From Usnea hakonensis (taxonomy: Eukaryota > Ascomycota > Lecanoromycetes > Lecanorales > Parmeliaceae), in assembly GCA_013423325.1 (NCBI GenBank), contig BLJB01000127.1, positions 186,001-250,000 on the forward strand: a stretch of 64,000 bases of DNA, in the 5' to 3' direction. The notes under the pieces were generated by a model. That model ran no database searches. It saw nothing but the letters and a program-made list of their open reading frames with translations, and was not told where the DNA came from. The position numbers and the translations under genes were made by a program. Of the stretch, positions 50,362 to 61,626 are shown in pieces; the stretch's first letter is position 1, and every line of letters begins with the position of its first letter.

Positions 50362-51713
50362 GGCGTTGTATGCTTACAATGAAGTGGCAATGGCGAAGGA
50401 TAGGAAAGGAGGAGAAAGTGCGCCTGGGTGGGTGAGATATGAGACCCCCAACAATATTGTACGTTTGTGGTATTAAGGCTGAATTACGAGGTATTGTAAG
50501 GTTTAGGGTATCATAATACAACAGCTGAAAAACGATAAAAGGTTTTGCTCCGTGCATATGCATGTCGGCTTTGCCTCGTTTCTGTTGCCTGAAATGTTAT
50601 CACGCTCTTGGGTGACTCTAAAATTCTCCGTGCGTTAGGGCGTGAAAAGAGTAGAGAAAACGGATCCGACTGCTGGAACTGGTAGGATCGTATGCAACGC
50701 GAATCCCATTTTTTAATTGCTTTGCAGCTATTCGCTCTCATCATTTTTTTTGAAGTACGTTTTTAAGGTATACCGTTGTAAGCCCGCTTCACGGCTTTAC
50801 GGGGCGTAACGGGGCCAGCAAATCATAAAAATAAGGTACCTGGGTACGATAAGGTAGGTACCTTAACAATTAAATCGGCCCGCAGTCGGGGCTTCCGGAG
50901 CTAAAATTACTGCACCTCGCCCGAAATTATCTGCAGCGTACATACAAACTGTAGGCTGAGTCAATGCCGACAAGGTACTCTTACGGCGCGCATACAATAC
51001 CACCTCGAGCAGCAGAGCCGCTGACACCTGGGAGCGCTCCCAGTCTCCACTACCAGTCCGCCATGTACACACACACAAAAGACAACACCATGGCTTTGCC
51101 TCCGTTTACGCACAGTTTTCGTCGACTGTGCCCTTACTGTCCCCTCCTTCCAATACATAACTTTTTGCTTGCTTTAGCCTGTACCCTCTCGTCGTCGCCT
51201 TGTCCATGAAATCCGATGGTTTTCTTGTAAGCACCAATGAAAAGGCCTTCGTTGGTCCAAAGAGGTATGATCCTCCGGGAATCCTTCTCCTCCTCAATTC
51301 CTGTGTCTCTTCGTGGATATCCCATCCAAATTTTTTCTGGCTTACGAAGTCAACCTTGTAAGATCAGCACTACTAGTTCATTCTGCAGTCTCGATGCGGC
51401 AGACTTCTTGCTTGATCGCCGTTATTCCTATCTCTCCTCAGCTCTAGGGTTTCGACTTGGCTGCGGCGCACGCTGAGATTGCCACGGCAGATTTCTGCTC
51501 GCTTCATAACGCTCTTAGCCTGACAATGACTATACTATTTCAAGCAAAGTGAGACATAGGTGACTGTTTGCTCTCATAAAGTCCTTCAACTATCGTCTGT
51601 TTACCTACGAAGTCTTTTCATTTCATCGGAATCAGCTTTAGAGAATTATACAGCTCCTTTAATCCTGGCCTTAGGCATACCAAGAATTTGATCATCAGTA
51701 CGTCTGAGTCGAG
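50362..51713. other. Divergent promoter region, no gene supported
   Basis: 1.35 kb between the MFS gene (minus) and the desaturase (plus). It includes a GGTACC/TAGGTA-rich patch at 50836-50868 and a T-run near 50740-50750. Short frames at 50860-51480 on both strands lack domains. Confidence 0.4.
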
Positions 51714-53189
51714 ATGACGACTACCATGACTGAAATGACTTCCACTACGGAGCTTCTCACAGAGAACCTCGAGGCCGACTACACCAGTCACCCGGCGGAG
51801 TTGGTCAAAGGAGGTGTACGTTTTCTTCGATTCGGACCAGACTTGATCAATCTAACACATTATAGGAAGTCAACTCGAAGTACACAACCCAGGACCTGCG
51901 TAATGCGATACCCGCTCACTGCTTCAAACCGTCCTACTTTTGGTCATTCTGGTACTTGACTCGCGACCTCATAGTTGCAACAACGTTGATGTATTCCGCT
52001 CACAACTACATTCCGCGGATCGGACTTCCCTTCGCACGGTATCTCGCTTGGGCTGCATACGGTTACGTACAGGGCCAGCAGATGACAGGTATTTGGGTAC
52101 GTGAATTGCCCTAATGCCTCATCAAGCGGAGGCTGAGTATAGTACCAGGTCATCGGCCACGAATGTGGACATGGAGCTTTTTCGACGAATGATTATCTGA
52201 ACGACTTCATTGGATGGGTAACGCACTCCTCGCTCATGACTCCCTACTTCTCTTGGCAATCTACCCACCGAAGGCATCACATTTATGCGAACAACCTTGC
52301 CAAAGACCACAACTATGTCCCCCCACAAAAGGAAAAATACGCCTCACTCATGGGTATTGACATCGAGCACATTGGGGAAATGGCCGAAGATTCACCCATC
52401 TACACCTTCATGAGAATCGTCTTCCAACAGATTGTCGGTTTTCCCTGGTACCTGACAGCCAATATCACGGCGACGCAGGGAAGCTTGGCGAACAAAAATC
52501 GGCCATCCAAGTATCTCCTAGGAAACAGCCACTTCCTCCCCACCAGTGCGCTCTTCCGGCCGGAAGAGTGGCATCTCATCCTAGCCTCGGACATTGGAAT
52601 TGGCTTGGCTCTAATTGCACTCTGGTACGCAAGCACAAAGATCGGACTGGAAGCTGTCGCTCTGCTGTACGTGATGCCTTACATATGGGTAAATCACTGG
52701 ATTGTAGCCATCACCTATCTCCATCATACGCACCCCGACGTCCCCAAATACGAGCCTGAGGCTTGGACATTTTTGAAAGGAGCCACTGCGACGATTGATC
52801 GCGAACTCGGTTTTGGTGGCAAGCACTTGATGCATAACATTGCCGAATTCCACGTCATCCACCATCTCTTCTCGTAAGTCACACAGATTCCATTCTCCGT
52901 CACCATATGAGCATTTTTGGGACGCTGATGTACCGCCATATGCAGTCGCATTCCGCAATACCACGCCGAAGAAGCTACCAGAGCTGTAATGCCGCTTTTA
53001 GGTGATGCTTACCATGCTGACAAGAAACGCTCATTCTGGGGCTGTATCTGGGAGTCTTTCACCCAGTGTCAGTACGTCGTACCCAGTGACCTAGCTGCGA
53101 AGCCGGAGAACCGTGCGATGTACTACAAAAGCGGACCCTCGCCTCCTATTGAGATTAGTATGGGTAGATCTGGACTGAAACTTGACTGA
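51714..53189 (+). CDS. Membrane fatty-acid desaturase (delta-12-like, three His boxes)
   Basis: Four exons (51714-51815, 51866-52096, 52149-52873, 52946-53189) give 433 residues. The His boxes are HECGH, HRRHH and HVIHH (the last in AEFHVIHHLFS), with helices ARYLAWAAYGYVQGQQ, and IALWYASTKIGLEAVALLYV. A further HHTHPDVP block and ATIDRE before the third box match delta-12/omega-3-type acyl-lipid desaturases. The second box is H-R-R-H-H rather than the more usual H-S/A-K-H-H form, and the N-terminus is short. It introduces a double bond into membrane acyl chains, using di-iron and O2. Housekeeping delta-12 desaturase, or a divergent copy for a special fatty acid, are both possible. Exon phases all close. 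Confidence 0.9.
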
Positions 53190-53993
53190 GCTGAATTAGA
53201 GACATGGATGTATGAGTTGATACATATAAGGTAACCGATTTGGATAGAATAAGAAAAAGGATCTTGATCGAACAAGGATGGGTAGGAGAGCCAGGATAGG
53301 AACTTGATCGATAGGAACACGAATAAAAGTAGACTATACGGGGCGCCGTATACATTCCTTAGATACTAGAGCAGCACTTCCATTCCTTTACAACGTGAAA
53401 ACATTCCATACATTCATTGTATTCCGAACGGGAAAAAGAATGACGAGATCATGGGCGATGCTAATGAATTGGGCAGATATTGACCCAATCAAATGATCTT
53501 TAATTCACGCAAGATTTCAATGAGAACCAAAGTCAGAAAATGACGACGCACCCTGTTTGGCCCCGCAATACGAGACTTATAGTTTGTGCGGCTGTGCATA
53601 ATTTATGTACCTACCAAGATAGGTAGCTAGGGGGAAAACACAACTTAATTTCCAAGGTGTTCGGAGAATAAAGTCTGTTATGCAGCTAAAATCTTGATCC
53701 GCTCCTATGATCATTGAGTACTCGTACGTGCGTCAACCTGCAGTCAGCTTTCGGAGAAAAACGGCGTTGCATGCAAGAGGCGATTTTGACTGGCCAGGGA
53801 GCAACTATTATTGTTGCTTTGGTAAGAGATCGCATGACTTTAATGCTCCGCTTCCACGCAGATTTATGCCTCTCTTTCTGAGCCCGGCCTTTCGCTCATG
53901 CATCAGGATCCTCATATACATATATATATATATATTTGTACAGTATCGTCTTCCCCTCCTTTTGCTATATTCGTAAAGGCTCCATCCACTGAA
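53190..53993. other. Intergenic with an AT microsatellite
   Basis: 0.8 kb. A short (AT)n run sits at 53919-53935, about 60 bp before the start codon at 53994. A tract resembling GTACCTACC...TAGGTAG lies near 53610. No gene was recognised. Confidence 0.45.
53919..53935. repeat. (AT)n microsatellite near a start codon
   Basis: About eight AT units just upstream of the second rhodopsin-domain gene, probably within its promoter or 5' UTR. Confidence 0.8.
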
Positions 53994-55405
53994 ATGTCAA
54001 CGAATTCTTCAACAGCGGAGCAGCTGGCACTTTTGAATGGACCAGCCGGCACACCACCCGCTGGCACTCTCCCAGATTTCCAGAAACCGTCAGGACTGGA
54101 AACTGTCTTCTGGGTCACCCTCGCTTTGAGCTTCGCCTTGCCAAGCTTAGCCCTGGTCTTCCGTATCTATACTAGGTATTTCGTCCTTCGCTCCATGGGA
54201 TACGATGACTGTAAGTATTAATCACCCATGCTGCCTCCAAACTACCCTGACGCACTCTCAAAGATACCTCCGTACTCGCATGGGTACTTCCTCCCCCTGC
54301 GGACCACGATTCCCAACTGAGACGCTGATTCTAGTAGCTGAGTCTAACAACCTTTCTGGTCATAACCTGTCTCATAGTGAAAGCCAAGGTTGGTGTTCAC
54401 ATGTGGGATATGCGGCTGAAAGACTTTTTCGGACTACTTCAAGTAAGATTCTGATTTCGCCGCCGTGAACACTTATCTATATTCTTACTAATAAATAAGC
54501 TGCTCTACCTCGTATCAATCTTTTATAGTCCGACAGCTTTTTTTACTAAAGTCTCTATCCTTTTTCAATACTCTCGGATCTTTAACCCCTCCGGGAGCGG
54601 AAATCTATCATTATACCTTGTAATCAGAGTTACTATGATAAGCATCTTCATATTTTACTTTGTGAGAATGTTCCTCGACATATTCCAATGCAATCCTATT
54701 GAGAAGAGCTGGAATAAGTTGATTACTACTGGTTACTGCTACGACTTCTACGCGGCCTATAAAGCCAGCGGGATCTTTAATGTAGTATCAGACTTCGCGA
54801 TCCTGATTATCCCAATACCATGTGTGTGGAGCTTACATATGTCTTTGAGGAAAAAGCTATTGACCTTAAGCGTCTTTGCTTTTGGTTTTCTGTAAGTATA
54901 CTATAGCTACGACGGGATATTATCTCTAATAAGGTCTAGGGCTTGTCTGACGTCGATTATGCGCACTTACTACACTTGGCGCTTTGTCGAATCTCCGGAT
55001 AAAAGTTACGAATTTGGTCGATTTGGCCTATGGAGCACGGCCGAGCTTGCAGTCGGTATTGTTACCGGCTGTCTCCCCGTTATGCCAAAATTCGTCCAGC
55101 ACGTCGGTCCCAAGCTCCACAGCGTCTTCTCAACAGCGCGGTCCACGCCCGCGAGTGACTCTAACAAAACGTTCACTTCCACCCTCTTCACGAAGATCAA
55201 AATCCCCTTCGGCAAGCACAGGGCTGGGCTGGATACTTTCGACGCTGACACCTCTTCGTACGAGTTGCAGCCTCATGGCGAATATTGTATGCTGGATGAA
55301 TTCGGAACGTCGCAGCACCAAGCGGGTAGGGAATCGGTCACGGTACCAAGCGGGGGGCTACCCACGAGACGGGATGACTTGGAGCTTGGACATCAAACAT
55401 CCTAA
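53994..55405 (+). CDS. Rhodopsin-domain integral membrane protein (PTH11-like), copy 2
   Basis: Five exons (53994-54210, 54264-54283, 54338-54442, 54500-54891, 54940-55405) give 399 residues. Exons 2, 3 and 4 are 20, 105 and 392 nt, exactly as in copy 1 at 32.6-34.1 kb. Shared blocks: LLNGPAGTPPAGT (cf. LLNGPAIAPPAGS), DDYTSVLAW, SILFQYSRIF, FQCNPIEKSWNKLITTGYCY, SGIFNVVSDFAILI, GIVTGCLPVMPKF, YELQPHGEY and the final RRDDLE. It has seven helices and a polar tail, and is a candidate receptor of unknown ligand. No stop or frame break was found once the 54284-54337 intron is removed. The exon 3 stretch (LTTFLVITCLIVKAKVGVHM) is needed for helix 2. Confidence 0.9.
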
Positions 55406-56473
55406 ATGGAGCTGTAAACGACATTTGGAGTCTTAAGAGAGGCATTCGCTGACTTTGAGGAGCGAAGGGAAGCTGCGGAAACTCGGCAGAGAGGAGCACT
55501 TCAGTCCCATCAGCGTTCCGAACATCGGCTGCTAAGATTAGAAGTTGGAATTGGGCCTTGATCCTTAATCATCTCCGTCTGATGTATGCTAATCCATGGT
55601 CCGCCTTCATGTAAAGGCTTAATTTAGATCATGACTCAATCTAGATCTGCGTGTACAGTCCGGCTATTATTTGAACGGACTGTAGACAGTGTGAATAGCC
55701 TGACCCTGAACCAATGTAGGTACAAAGGATGTTCAAGACTGGGAATGTGCTCGGCTCATTTTGTCACCGATAGAGCGACCGCATTGAACAGTCCCGAAAG
55801 TTCAACTGCATTGGACTAGGTCGACAAGATGCATGCTGCGCGGGTTGATGAAATTGAATAGCGGGCTGACAGTGACGTTGACAAATGCCGGTCTTGAGGA
55901 AGTGGGCATGAAAGGGCGAGCACCCTGGTCTGATTCATCCGGCAATGTCCACGTAAAACGGCCGAATGGTCTTATTCCAGAACAGCCTTGCTCATGAGTG
56001 TCAAATGCCCCATTCAAAAAAACCACGTATATCAACTATTGCCAGCACTATTTGCGGCTTTTTCACCGTATGGCTGTCATGAGCAAATGGGGAGGTCAAA
56101 TGCTTGGGCCACGCGTCATCTCCCCGTGGATCCTTTGAGGCACCGTTTGACAGGTGGATATGCTTCGTTACGAAACAAGAAGGATACAAATGAACATACC
56201 CTTAGCTCGGTTCATAGCATCAGCAAACTCATCAAAATAGGATATGAAACATACCCTCGACCTCACTCCTGTAGGTACCGTCATGACAGCCCCCTGCCAG
56301 TAATAGTGCCTGCGTGGATTCTCTTGCTTAGCACGGCGCTATCTTCTCCTGCGTAGGAAGGAGAGAGTACGAGAGTCTGCGGAATTACATCATGCATGGG
56401 CCGATCTTCGTCCTACCTACCTTACGGAACAAAGCAGTCACATCCCAGAACTTAGGCAATACCCGTTCTCGAT
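55406..56473. other. Intergenic, no gene seen
   Basis: About 1.07 kb with no supported gene. A CTACCTACCTTACGG-type motif is present near 56412. Confidence 0.4.
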
Positions 56474-57413
56474 TTGTACATCGCGCCGGTCCCAAACACA
56501 AAACCTACAACTCCAGTCAAGGAAATAGGTTTCTCTGTCAACCAAGCCGTCAATTGGTCTAAATACCTCGCCTTCCGCCCTCGATATCCAGCGTCCTTTC
56601 TCCGCCGCATCTATGACTATCATTCCCACAAACCAAAATCGGCTTGGTCGCTAGTCCATGACACCGGTGCCGGCTGCGGGATAGTCTCTTCAAGTCTCAC
56701 TCCTCGCTTCGACAGCGTTATTGTCTCCGATTTCAACGATGGCTACGTCACGCTCGCTCGAAAGATCCTCATTGAGGAACTATCCATCCCCGATTCCAAA
56801 TTTCGGTTTCTACAGGATGGCGCCGAGAAGAGCTCGGTAGAGGGTGGAACAGTGGACTTGGTGGCCGTGTGTGATTGTATTCATTGGACGGACATTGATG
56901 CTGCGATCAAAGATTTCGGCAGAGAACTCCAAGCCCGTGGCACGCTCGCAATTACCGACCACACGGTTTCAGTAATTGCCGGCAATGAAAGCGCTCAGAG
57001 CGCTTGGAAGGGGATCTGGGATGCGTACACTGAAAGGGCCCGAAGCGATTTGCTTGATTATGCTTTTACGATTGCCAATATCGGTCTCGATCCTTTGGAG
57101 TTTCCTGAACGGGAACGGGACGCTGTCAAACAGATTTTTATCAATGCCCATGGGAGTAGTGATGCTTTTTCCATCAGTCTTCGTGTTGGCGAGAGCAGAG
57201 TCAAGGCAGGAGGGAAAGGGGTGGGTGGAGGATGACGCAGATTGGATGGATGAGCAATGGATCGATTGGTTCAAGGGTTATATTGCAACGTGGGTGCCGC
57301 GTATCCAAGAGTCGGAGATTGGAGATCTCTGGGATGAACTGGAGCTCGCTTTGAAAGGTAAGAAAGTCAATTTTGAGACGCCGGTTGTCATTACTTTTGC
57401 CACTAAGATTTAA
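56474..57413 (+). CDS. SAM-dependent methyltransferase (trans-aconitate-methyltransferase-like), apparent late frameshift
   Basis: The frame from 56474 gives MYIAPVPNTKPTTPVKEIGF, then YLAFRPRYPASFLRRIYDY, the SAM site VHDTGAGCGIVSSSL (motif I), VIVSDFNDGY (acidic loop), FLQDGAEKSSV, and VDLVAVCDCIHWTD (motif IV), as in class I fungal methyltransferases. It ends early at 57235 after GGKGVGGG. One base later in frame the sequence continues as WVEDDADWMDEQWIDWFKGY, ATWVPRIQESEIGDLWDEL and TPVVITFATKI, to 57413. This reads like the family's natural C-terminus. Removing one G from the GGGG run at 57218-57221 would join the frames, and no intron signals fit. It is a real indel, a sequencing error or a degraded allele. 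I report the longer span. Confidence 0.75.
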
Positions 57414-59008
57414 GATTGCATGACATGTTTCTCAATGGCTTAAGGCTTCGCTATGCGGCTCACCAGAACGCGAATGCTCATCCCCGGGAGGGACAGCACG
57501 TCGCAAATGATTGCGGCGTCCTTGGTTCAGGCGCGTGCAAGGATTACAAGAGATGGTTGCAAAGGACGTACTATTGATATGCAGTAACTTAGCAGTCACA
57601 TGAGACACAATTGGTCTTGCCTTAGCCCTCATACGACCAAGCAATGACTAATGCCGATGTCAAAGGATATAGTTGAGAATAAGAAAATTTGGCCGTCCGC
57701 CAGATTGTATAGCTTCAACGTTTTTGCAATTTTTGTTGTCGCCGTCTTGGTCAGGTTCAAAAATTGGCAGTGTTCAAAAACCTCGAACAAGTTAGCGTCA
57801 GATTTGCTCTCGTCGGACCTCTGCTAGATGGAACATTAACGTCCCAGTTCGAATAGCTACACGTTTTTATAAAAAGATTTAACACCGTCAGGTTTAAAAG
57901 TTGACAGTGCCCAAAACCCCCCAAATGGGTTTAGCGTCGGATTCGCTCTCGGAAGACCTCTGCCTGGATGGAACATTGACGTGCCAGTTCGAATGGCCAC
58001 ACGTTTTGGCAGGAATACACCAGCGGGATTTGAAGTTGACAATGTCTGAAAACCCAAACCCCAAATGGGCTAGCGTCTCAGATCTGCTCTTGGCGATCCT
58101 CCTAGTACCCCTCCATCGATCCACCCATCTTCCTCTCGTAAAATTGTCCACCCTACACTAAATGGCTCCAGCTTCCCTCGCGTTGAAATTCAGCGTGTGC
58201 CGTCGCACTGGATATGTGGGACCCGTCTCTGCTGCGGATGGATTGCGGATTTGGGGGATAAAGTTCATGTCGGCGCTTTCGACAACTGTTGAAGGAATTC
58301 CTTATCTAATAGGGCCATGATGTGGAACTCGGCGACTTCTTGGGTCAGACGGAATATTCGCTGTTAGACGCGGCTCGGGTGCTATTTGTCATTTTTCGGG
58401 TTGGCTGCATATATGGCTCAAGGAGACTATCTAGGCTTTAGGGTATCTGGATTCGACTACCTTTGAGGCTACACAAACGAAATGTGAAGCTCGCCTATGC
58501 ATCTCAACTCTCCATCACCTCTCCCCTCGTGCTAATCTATCGAATCGATCTCTACTGGTGGTTGTCAATGCTTTTGAACGACGATGTTCCTGGGTGTAGA
58601 TACCTCCTCAGGGGAACAGATGCTGTCTATTGAGAAAGATAACATTCTGGATGGACAGTAGCCATAGTGTCGAAGTGTAAATCTCAGGATGTCTTCTGAG
58701 TGTAAAGATTGATAGATTTGAGAATGATGTTCGCATTCAAGACTTGAGATCTCTTGTGTACCAGGCAGAGTTGACTCATGTGAAATGTTTCGTCTCAAAG
58801 TACCCGCCACCACTCGGAAGATTGACACGTTGGTTGAAGTGGCTTAGTCACAACGCACATAGTGACACCATGTGCAGTTCAGGTACCTTTGACCATCGAG
58901 AGAAGAAATCGCTTGTGGCAGATATTTACCTTGTTCTGATTCTCCACCTAAGGAAACCGTAAACCAGAATTTTAATTCGCATGGTTACAGCAATTCCTCT
59001 TCTACCGC
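57414..59008. other. Repeat-bearing intergenic stretch
   Basis: 1.6 kb without a supported gene. The 57753-58100 tandem repeat is listed separately. The rest shows short frames only. Confidence 0.45.
57753..58100. repeat. ~136-bp tandem repeat, about 2.5 copies
   Basis: Units begin near 57753, 57890 and 58025 (spacing 137 and 135). Each contains a block of the form T-T-x-A-A-A-x-x-T-T-G-x-C-A-G-T-G, followed by an A-A-A-C-C-x-x-x-A-A-x-T-x-G-G-x-T-T-A-G-C-G-T-C-type block and a GGAACATT-GACGT segment. The third copy is partial. Units differ mainly by transitions. The core recalls the 36.6-36.9 kb repeats. Confidence 0.75.
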
Positions 59009-61626
59009 CTAACGCGGAGCTAAGAGTCTGCGGGCAGTATCGACGGCTTCTCTAATATGTTCTGATGCGGACTCGCCATGCGGATCAGTGCGTGAATGCA
59101 AAAAGAGCCTCAAAAGTTCGGCAATATCTTCATATCCATACCCCAATGCATAGTATAGACTAGAGCGTCCAAAACGATCTCTGTGATATGGGTTTGCTCC
59201 AGCCTCTAGCAAATCTTTAGCTACTCCATAATAGCCTCTGAAACAAGCGACCTGCAATGCAGTGGATGCGTTGCGGCCCCCAAGCGCATCAAGGTCTATG
59301 TCCTTACTTGTGGTGATTAGCGAGCTTACTACCGCTCTCAGACCAAAAGAAGCGGCGTAGTAGAGCGGTTGAGTATCTCGTGCGACCTGGACACTGGCCT
59401 TAGGATAGAGGCATTGGACCCAGAAGCCGAAGTTGCCACCTCGTTCAGATTTTGACGTGTTGTAAAGCCTCGAAATCAAAGCCTGATCAGAGGATTCCAA
59501 TGCAGTATCAAGAGCATGAGCATGAGCTGCCCAGTGACTCGACGCATAGCTTAGAAGATGCCACTGTTGGCTAAAGACTTTCCACTTAGGATAACTTATG
59601 CAGTACCCTTTTGCGAAGTCTGTGAACATCATGTATGTCAGGCATTTACGAAATAATAACCGCTCTGCCATCGTTTCATCAATGCTGAAAGACGAAGATG
59701 GACCAATTTTTATTTGGTCTGACAGCAGGTAGGTATATACTGACGCGTGAGAAATGGTAACATATGACGTCTTAGGACGGTAGGTGATCAATCCCTGGCA
59801 CCACCGTAGTAAATCATGACAGTCCAAAAGACGATCTGACTCGTCCACTGTCGTATCCGACTCGTTGAATGCAAGGGTTTCACACAGCTCCGACAACTTC
59901 AGCGGTCTGAAGGCAAAGCTTAGCCATAGTAGTGTCTCTCTTGCAAACTCCTGGTTGTCTTCTGGGATACGAGCCATTATGTTCGCATACGTCGAGTTGA
60001 GATCGCGTGGTAGCTCGCGCAGTGCCTTTTGGACCTTCTTTCCAGTAGACTGGTTTCCTAAGTGCTCGATTTGGCATTGCACCCACCTAAACCTGATATT
60101 ACATTAGTCGGGAAAGATACTATCACGACCAATTGGATTGACGACTCTATCACAAGCAGATATTTCACATTGAGCCTGACAATCTCGCTTTCAGGCGTCG
60201 TCAAGCTGCTTTCGCCGCTTGGCAGCCTTCACAGAGGTGAATTTCTGTATTTGGCGAGTCACTCGTTTTCAGAGCGCACTTCCATTTTCCGCAATGCAGA
60301 GATCTTCAAATGTACTTACATGCCATCAGCTTTCCTGCTCAACACAATTTTGATCTCTTCCCTCATTTCTGGGGGCAATCGTTGCAAGTTCCTTTTTTCT
60401 TTCATTTTGGCTTCGATGAAGAGATCTATATCTTCCCCTTGTGCCGGCATTCTAAAAACTGTTGCTTTGGCCACTTTAAGATCACTCAAATCGGTTATCA
60501 CAGGATCTTCCTCGGTACTTGTGAAGAGTACGCGGATATCAGACGCAGACTCTGCAAGTCTCAGTAAACACTCAATCATTGCGTCAGGTTTCTTGCATTC
60601 GTTCACGGCATCTACAAAGAGAAGAATTTTCAGTGGGGAGCGTGTAGTCTGGTACGCGAGACGTTTTTCTAGATCCTCAAGGGTAGGTCGTTCTTTTCTG
60701 GAAAACCCTTGCTCCAATCCTTCCAGGATGTTCGGACGAACAGTGGAGACCTGGGATATAAACGAGCCAATCATGTTGTCTGGATCTTGGGAAGCGACTT
60801 CGTTGAAACTGCAATAGAAGTAGGCCACGGCAGTCTGAGAATCAGCTTCTTCCATCAATTGTGCAGCTTTGATCGTGCTGGATATTAGGGAAGTCTTCCC
60901 AGCACCAGACTTGCCAATGATGTTCAAGACGCGTGGTATCTGCTGGACTGGCTCTTCAAGCCATGTTCGGAACTCTGGGCTATCAAGAAACCACCGACCG
61001 GTACCCGGGTGCCTTTCTTTCCACGTCTCATGCTGCTTTTGTGAGGCATCGGTTTCGCCTGAAAGCCATGTCCGAAGCTCTCTGCTGGAGATTGAGGTAG
61101 ACTGTTGCGTCAAGAAGTCCACATTTGCAGAGATATTTGCAGCTTCTAACACCAAAGAGTCCATTTTACTCAATGAGGCTGCCGAGGCGTCAATCTGTAG
61201 TAAATTCAATGCCAGGTTTAAGTTGTCTCGTGTTTCGCAGCTCAGTTCTCTGAGCTTCGCCAGGGTGCTCTCTTTGAACGGATACAGTGTCCTCCGGAAC
61301 TGTGCTTTGGCTTTGTCCCTCCACCCATCTTGCACTGTGACCACACGGAGCTTGTCCAGCTTCGTCTTGAGACTATGAATGCTGCCTTCTGCGGATCTGA
61401 TGCTGTCCCGGACTTGATCCACAACCTCGCTGTTGAATTCCTTATACTCGACTGCAATGATGAGTAGTCTAAAGGTTTTCAACAGTTCTTCTATCGAGAC
61501 ATATGTTTTGGCTACGTTTTGTTCTGCATCCTTCCAGGACTGATAATAGTCGAGTAAAGACTGGGACACGGTGATGCCTAAAGAGAGAAGCCCGGCTACG
61601 GTCGATGCAGCACCAATTATTTCCAT
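59009..61626 (-). CDS. NACHT-ankyrin NLR-like protein
   Basis: Exons 61626-60320 and 60092-59009 (intron 227 nt) give 796 residues. Residues 1-200 are a fungal helical N-terminal domain (MEIIGAASTVAGLLSLGITV, then LLDYYQSWKDAEQ), of the kind that precedes NACHT in fungal NLRs. The P-loop is LNIIGKSGAGKTSL (G238 to T245); Walker B is KILLFVDAVNEC (about 333-344). Exon 2 (from VQCQIEHLGNQS...) has a winged-helix-type segment with HASVYTYLLSDQI, and ends with ankyrin-like repeats: TQPLYYAASFGLRAVVSSLI, STALQVACFRGYYGVAKDLL and RSSLYYALGYGYEDIAELLR. The role is a cytosolic sensor of non-self or damage leading to cell-death signalling. The sensor is short; the ankyrin array is only about three repeats. 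Confidence 0.9.

Noticed and set aside
54211..54500. Suspected decay in the second rhodopsin-domain gene
   Set aside because: Four introns with the same positions as the paralogue restore a continuous protein.
60062..60817. 251-codon plus-strand frame
   Set aside because: Antisense to the NACHT domain and intron; no recognisable motifs.
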